DNA of 64,000 nt from assembly GCF_014645655.1 (NCBI RefSeq), contig NZ_BMMD01000004.1:62001-126000 (forward strand), given 5' to 3'. The notes beneath the pieces are model-generated. The model saw nothing but the letters and a program-made list of their open reading frames with translations, did not search any database and was not told where the DNA came from. Shown in pieces: positions 61,497-64,000 of the stretch (position 1 is its first letter; every line of letters begins with the position of its first letter). A program made the translations under genes and the position numbers. Source of the DNA: Agromyces bauzanensis. Lineage in GTDB: Bacteria; Actinomycetota; Actinomycetes; Actinomycetales; Microbacteriaceae.

Positions 61497-62299
61497 CCCT
61501 TCGACCGCCTCAGGGCGGCGCACGTATCCCGTTCATCGCCGGCAACTGGAAGATGAACCTCGACCACCTGCAGGCGATCGCATTCGTGCAGAAGCTCGCC
61601 TGGGCGCTCGCCGACGCGAAGCACGACTTCGCCGATGCGGAGGTGGCCGTGTTCCCGCCGTTCACCGATCTGCGGTCGGTGCAGACGCTCGTGACGGCCG
61701 ACTCTCTCCCCATCGGGTACGGCGCGCAGGATGTCTCGGCCCACGACTCAGGCGCCTACACGGGCGAGATCTCGGGGGCGTTCCTGGCGCAGCTCGACTG
61801 CGCCTACGCGATCATCGGGCACTCCGAGCGGCGTACGCTGCACGGCGAGACCGACGCCGACGTCAACTCGAAGGTGCTCGCCGCGCACCGCCACGGGATC
61901 GTGCCCGTCGTCTGCGTGGGGGAGACCGCGGACGACCTCGAGGCGCACGGCCCGAGCGCCGTGCCCGTCGCGCAGCTGCGTGCCGCACTCGACGGCGTCG
62001 ACGGCTCCAAGGGACTCGTCGTCGCCTACGAGCCCGTCTGGGCGATCGGCTCCGGGCAGGCGGCGATCCCCGAGCAGGCCGAGCAGGTGTGCGCCGCGCT
62101 TCGCGCCCTCATCGGCGAGCTGCTCGGCGACGAGGCGGCCACCGCGACGCGCATCCTCTACGGCGGCTCGGTGACGGCGGCGAACATCGCGTCGTTCCTC
62201 AGGGAGCCGAACGTCGACGGCGCCCTCGTCGGCGGTGCGAGCCTCGACATCGACGAGTTCTCGAGCATCGTCCGGTTCAAGAAGCACGTCGGCACGTGA
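61487..62299 (+). CDS. tpiA: Triosephosphate isomerase
   Basis: Interconverts dihydroxyacetone phosphate and glyceraldehyde 3-phosphate. The 270-residue barrel has IAGNWKMNLDHLQA (Asn and Lys of the active site), AIIGHSERRTLHGE (catalytic His), VAYEPVWAIGSGQAA (catalytic Glu) and YGGSVTAANI. It begins with ATG 61487 inside pgk (10-base overlap), giving tight coupling of the three glycolytic genes. N-terminal ten residues are slightly longer than usual. Confidence 0.97.
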   Translation: MAVTLRPPQGGARIPFIAGNWKMNLDHLQAIAFVQKLAWALADAKHDFADAEVAVFPPFTDLRSVQTLVTADSLPIGYGAQDVSAHDSGAYTGEISGAFLAQLDCAYAIIGHSERRTLHGETDADVNSKVLAAHRHGIVPVVCVGETADDLEAHGPSAVPVAQLRAALDGVDGSKGLVVAYEPVWAIGSGQAAIPEQAEQVCAALRALIGELLGDEAATATRILYGGSVTAANIASFLREPNVDGALVGGASLDIDEFSSIVRFKKHVGT

Positions 62300-62352
62300 C
62301 ATCCTGCCGCCGCCTGCGGACTTCGTTCCGTGGTCGGCGGTGCACGTCCCGT

Positions 62353-62358
62353 TATACT
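62353..62358 (+). promoter_or_regulatory. -10 box of secG
   Basis: TATACT; transcription near 62365 would give a 38-nt leader containing GGAAAGG before the secG GTG. Confidence 0.55.
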
Positions 62359-62402
62359 GATTGACGGCTCGACCCACTGCGTCGTGCCCGGAAAGGTTCA
62401 CC

Positions 62403-62654
62403 GTGGAGATTCTCCAGGTCGTCCTGCAGGTGCTGCTCGGTCTCACGAGCCTCCTGCTGACGCTGCTCATCCTGCTGCACAAGGGCCGCGGCGGCGGTCT
62501 GTCCGACATGTTCGGCGGCGGCGTCACCTCGAGCCTCGGCGCGTCCGGTGTCGCCGAGCGCAACCTCAACCGCATCACGATCATCCTCGGACTCGTATGG
62601 GTGACGTGCATCGTGCTGCTCGGCCTCATCACCAAGTTCGACGCCGGAATCTGA
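62403..62654 (+). CDS. secG: Preprotein translocase subunit SecG
   Basis: Small SecYEG subunit. The 83-residue protein has two transmembrane helices (about residues 3-24 and 56-76) joined by the conserved Gly-rich loop KGRGGGLSDMFGGGVTSSLG (residues 25-44). GTG at 62403 is fixed by GGAAAGG seven bases upstream; an earlier in-frame start at 62361 lies upstream of the ribosome site. Follows tpiA, the standard position in many bacteria. Confidence 0.95.
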   Translation: MEILQVVLQVLLGLTSLLLTLLILLHKGRGGGLSDMFGGGVTSSLGASGVAERNLNRITIILGLVWVTCIVLLGLITKFDAGI

Positions 62655-62664
62655 CGGGGGAGTC

Positions 62665-63033
62665 ATGGCATCGGGAAACAGCGCCATCCGGGGCTCGCGC
62701 GTGGGCGCGGGCCCGATGGGCGAACAGGACCGCGGCTTCCACGCCGACCGCGTCGCGGTGAGCTACTGGGACGCCCAGGGCAACGAGACCGTGCGCCACT
62801 TCGCGGCGAACCTCCCCGAGGAGGAGATCCCCGACATCATCGACAGCCCATCGACAGGCATGCCGGCCGGCCGCGACAAGGAGAACCCGCCGTCGGTGTC
62901 GAAGCTCGAGCCGTACAAGACGCACCTCGCGTACGTGAAGGAGCGGCGCACCGACGAAGAGGCTGCAGCCCTGCTCGAGGAGGCGCTCACGCAGCTTCGC
63001 GCCCGCCGCGGACAGGCCGCGCCACAGGACTGA
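62665..63033 (+). CDS. rbpA: RNA polymerase-binding protein RbpA
   Basis: Actinobacterial factor that binds the principal sigma factor and RNA polymerase and stabilises open complexes. The 122-residue protein has the N-terminal IRGSRVGAG segment, a central beta domain (VAVSYWDAQGNETVRHFAANLPEEEIP) and the C-terminal sigma-interaction domain (YKTHLAYVKERRTDEEAAALLEEALTQL). The central region lacks the cysteines that bind zinc in some homologues. ATG with GGGGGAG upstream. Confidence 0.93.
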   Translation: MASGNSAIRGSRVGAGPMGEQDRGFHADRVAVSYWDAQGNETVRHFAANLPEEEIPDIIDSPSTGMPAGRDKENPPSVSKLEPYKTHLAYVKERRTDEEAAALLEEALTQLRARRGQAAPQD

Positions 63034-63052
63034 CGTCCGAGACCACGAACGT

Positions 63053-63082
63053 GAGGGGGCCAGCCGGTGGGCTGGCCCCCTC
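63053..63082 (+). terminator. Bidirectional terminator between rbpA and pgl
   Basis: GAGGGGGCCAGCC and GGCTGGCCCCCTC form a perfect 13-bp stem with a GGTG loop, placed between two convergent genes. No T-run. Confidence 0.85.
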
Positions 63083-63119
63083 CTCGTCGGCCCGACGGCG
63101 TCGTGGTCCGACTCCGCGA

Positions 63120-63890
63120 TCAGTAATCGCGCGAGATGAGCGCCTCAGGCACCTCGGCGGCCGCATCCGCGTCGACGAAGAACACCGTGCGACGGCGCCC
63201 CTTGATCCCGGCGACCGGCACCTCGTCGCGACTCGCACCGGCAAGGGCGAGGCCGAGCGCCGAGGCCTTGTCGGCGCCGGCGAGCACGAGCCACACGCGC
63301 TGCGAGGAGTTGATCACCGGGCGCGTCAGGCTGAGGCGCTCGGGCGGCGGCTTGGGCGAGTTCCGCACGGCGATGACGGTGCGATCGGTCACCCGGATGC
63401 CCGAGCGGTGCGGGAACAGCGAGGCGATGTGCCCGTCGGGGCCGACGCCGAGGAAGGTGATGTCGAAGATGGGATGCGGCAGCCCGTCGACGCCGTGCGT
63501 CGACAGCTCTGCCGCGGCGGAGGCGGCGGCCTCGTCGAGCGAGAGCCCGGAATCCGATGCCGGGAACGGGTGCACGTTCTCGGCAGGCAGGTCGAGGTCG
63601 TCGAGCAGCGCCTCCTGCGCCTGCCGGTCGTTGCGTTCGCCGTCGCCGGCCGGCACCCAGCGCTCGTCGCCCCACCAGAAGTGCACGCGCGACCAGTCGA
63701 TCGACGTGCGCGCCGGTGACGCGGCCACTGCCTCGAGCATCGCGGATCCCATGGATCCACCGGTGAGCACGACGTGAGCCACCGCCTGCGCGTCGAGGAT
63801 GTCGAGCATCTTCGTGATGAACCGCGCGGCGACGGAACTCGCCAACGACGCCTTGTCGGGATGTACGAGCACGCGTCGTTCATTCGTCAT
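63120..63890 (-). CDS. pgl: 6-Phosphogluconolactonase
   Basis: Second step of the oxidative pentose phosphate pathway. The 256-residue protein of the DevB type shows VVLTGGSMGSAMLEAV, VHFWWGDERWVPAGDGERN (about residues 69-87), FLGVGPDGHIASLFPH (about residues 147-162) and PERLSLTRPVINSS. On the minus strand its ATG overlaps the stop of the upstream gene by four bases (ATGA), as usual for the actinobacterial opcA-pgl pair. Convergent with rbpA. Confidence 0.96.
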   Translation of the reverse strand: MTNERRVLVHPDKASLASSVAARFITKMLDILDAQAVAHVVLTGGSMGSAMLEAVAASPARTSIDWSRVHFWWGDERWVPAGDGERNDRQAQEALLDDLDLPAENVHPFPASDSGLSLDEAAASAAAELSTHGVDGLPHPIFDITFLGVGPDGHIASLFPHRSGIRVTDRTVIAVRNSPKPPPERLSLTRPVINSSQRVWLVLAGADKASALGLALAGASRDEVPVAGIKGRRRTVFFVDADAAAEVPEALISRDY

Positions 63891-64000
63891 GCATGGACTC
63901 CTTCGGCCTCCCTGGCATCCAGGAGCGCGATGCCCCTCGTGATCACTTCACCGTACAACTCGTCGGGGTCGAGACGGCGGAGCTCGTCCGCGAGGCAGTC
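63887..64000 (-). CDS. opcA: 3' end of an OpcA-like glucose-6-phosphate dehydrogenase assembly protein (partial)
   Basis: The last 37 codons of a minus-strand gene run off the window edge, in frame with the edge. They read DCLADELRRLDPDELYGEV and on to a stop that overlaps the pgl ATG. OpcA C-termini have the LAEELRRLDPDxxYGEV pattern, and opcA-pgl is the conserved order, with zwf further upstream. Symbol assigned on that basis; the rest of the gene is not visible. Confidence 0.8.
   Translation of the reverse strand, partial: DCLADELRRLDPDELYGEVITRGIALLDAREAEGVHA

Overview
The window is a high-GC (about 70 %, estimated by eye) stretch of chromosome from an actinobacterium, most likely family Microbacteriaceae (Agromyces/Microbacterium/Leifsonia-like; genus not resolvable). 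The evidence is lineage-typical genes (RbpA, WhiA, an mIHF domain, the Trp-operon membrane protein, an HGxxPAAW small membrane protein, a helicase-dead PriA) and a gene order known from that family. Nearly everything is core metabolism and information processing. I see no prophage, insertion sequence, CRISPR array, defence island or biosynthetic cluster.

Layout. 0.1-11.1 kb: efp-nusB, then the pyrimidine operon pyrR-pyrB-pyrC-(PH-domain membrane gene)-carA-carB-pyrF behind a PyrR-binding RNA, running into an mIHF::guanylate kinase fusion and rpoZ. 11.1-18.7 kb: coaBC-metK-priA-fmt-rsmB-rpe. 18.7-26.3 kb: hisE-hisG-hisF-hisI, then trpE-(Trp membrane protein)-(HGxxPAAW protein)-trpC-trpB-trpA, with many stop/start overlaps. 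26.3-36.7 kb: lgt, gltB-gltD, pyk, a CapA-like protein, tRNA-Leu(CAA) on the minus strand, and a divergent ANTAR response regulator. 36.8-46.2 kb: ppsA, polA, a DUF885 metallopeptidase-like gene and a decayed MgtA-type P-ATPase. 46.2-58.4 kb: rpsA, a minus-strand DUF4126 gene, coaE, uvrB, uvrA (with a LexA box), uvrC, rapZ, whiA. 58.5-64 kb: sodA, gap-pgk-tpiA, secG, rbpA, then the convergent minus-strand pgl and the 3' end of an opcA-like gene.

How it works together. UMP synthesis (all steps but pyrD) is controlled from one leader. Glutamate synthase supplies nitrogen. Lower glycolysis (gap-pgk-tpiA, pyk), PEP synthase and the pentose phosphate branch (pgl/opcA) supply carbon. uvrABC and polA handle excision repair.

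The most interesting signals are regulatory or evolutionary rather than a new system: (i) about ten genes have a TAnnnT -10 box placed for leaderless transcription; (ii) in five places the upstream gene's TAG stop codon is itself the start of the next gene's -10 hexamer; (iii) an mIHF-Gmk fusion; (iv) an MgtA-type ATPase broken by four independent -1 frameshifts among otherwise intact genes; (v) interleaved divergent promoters for tRNA-Leu and the ANTAR regulator; (vi) hairpins in the rpsA and sodA leaders.
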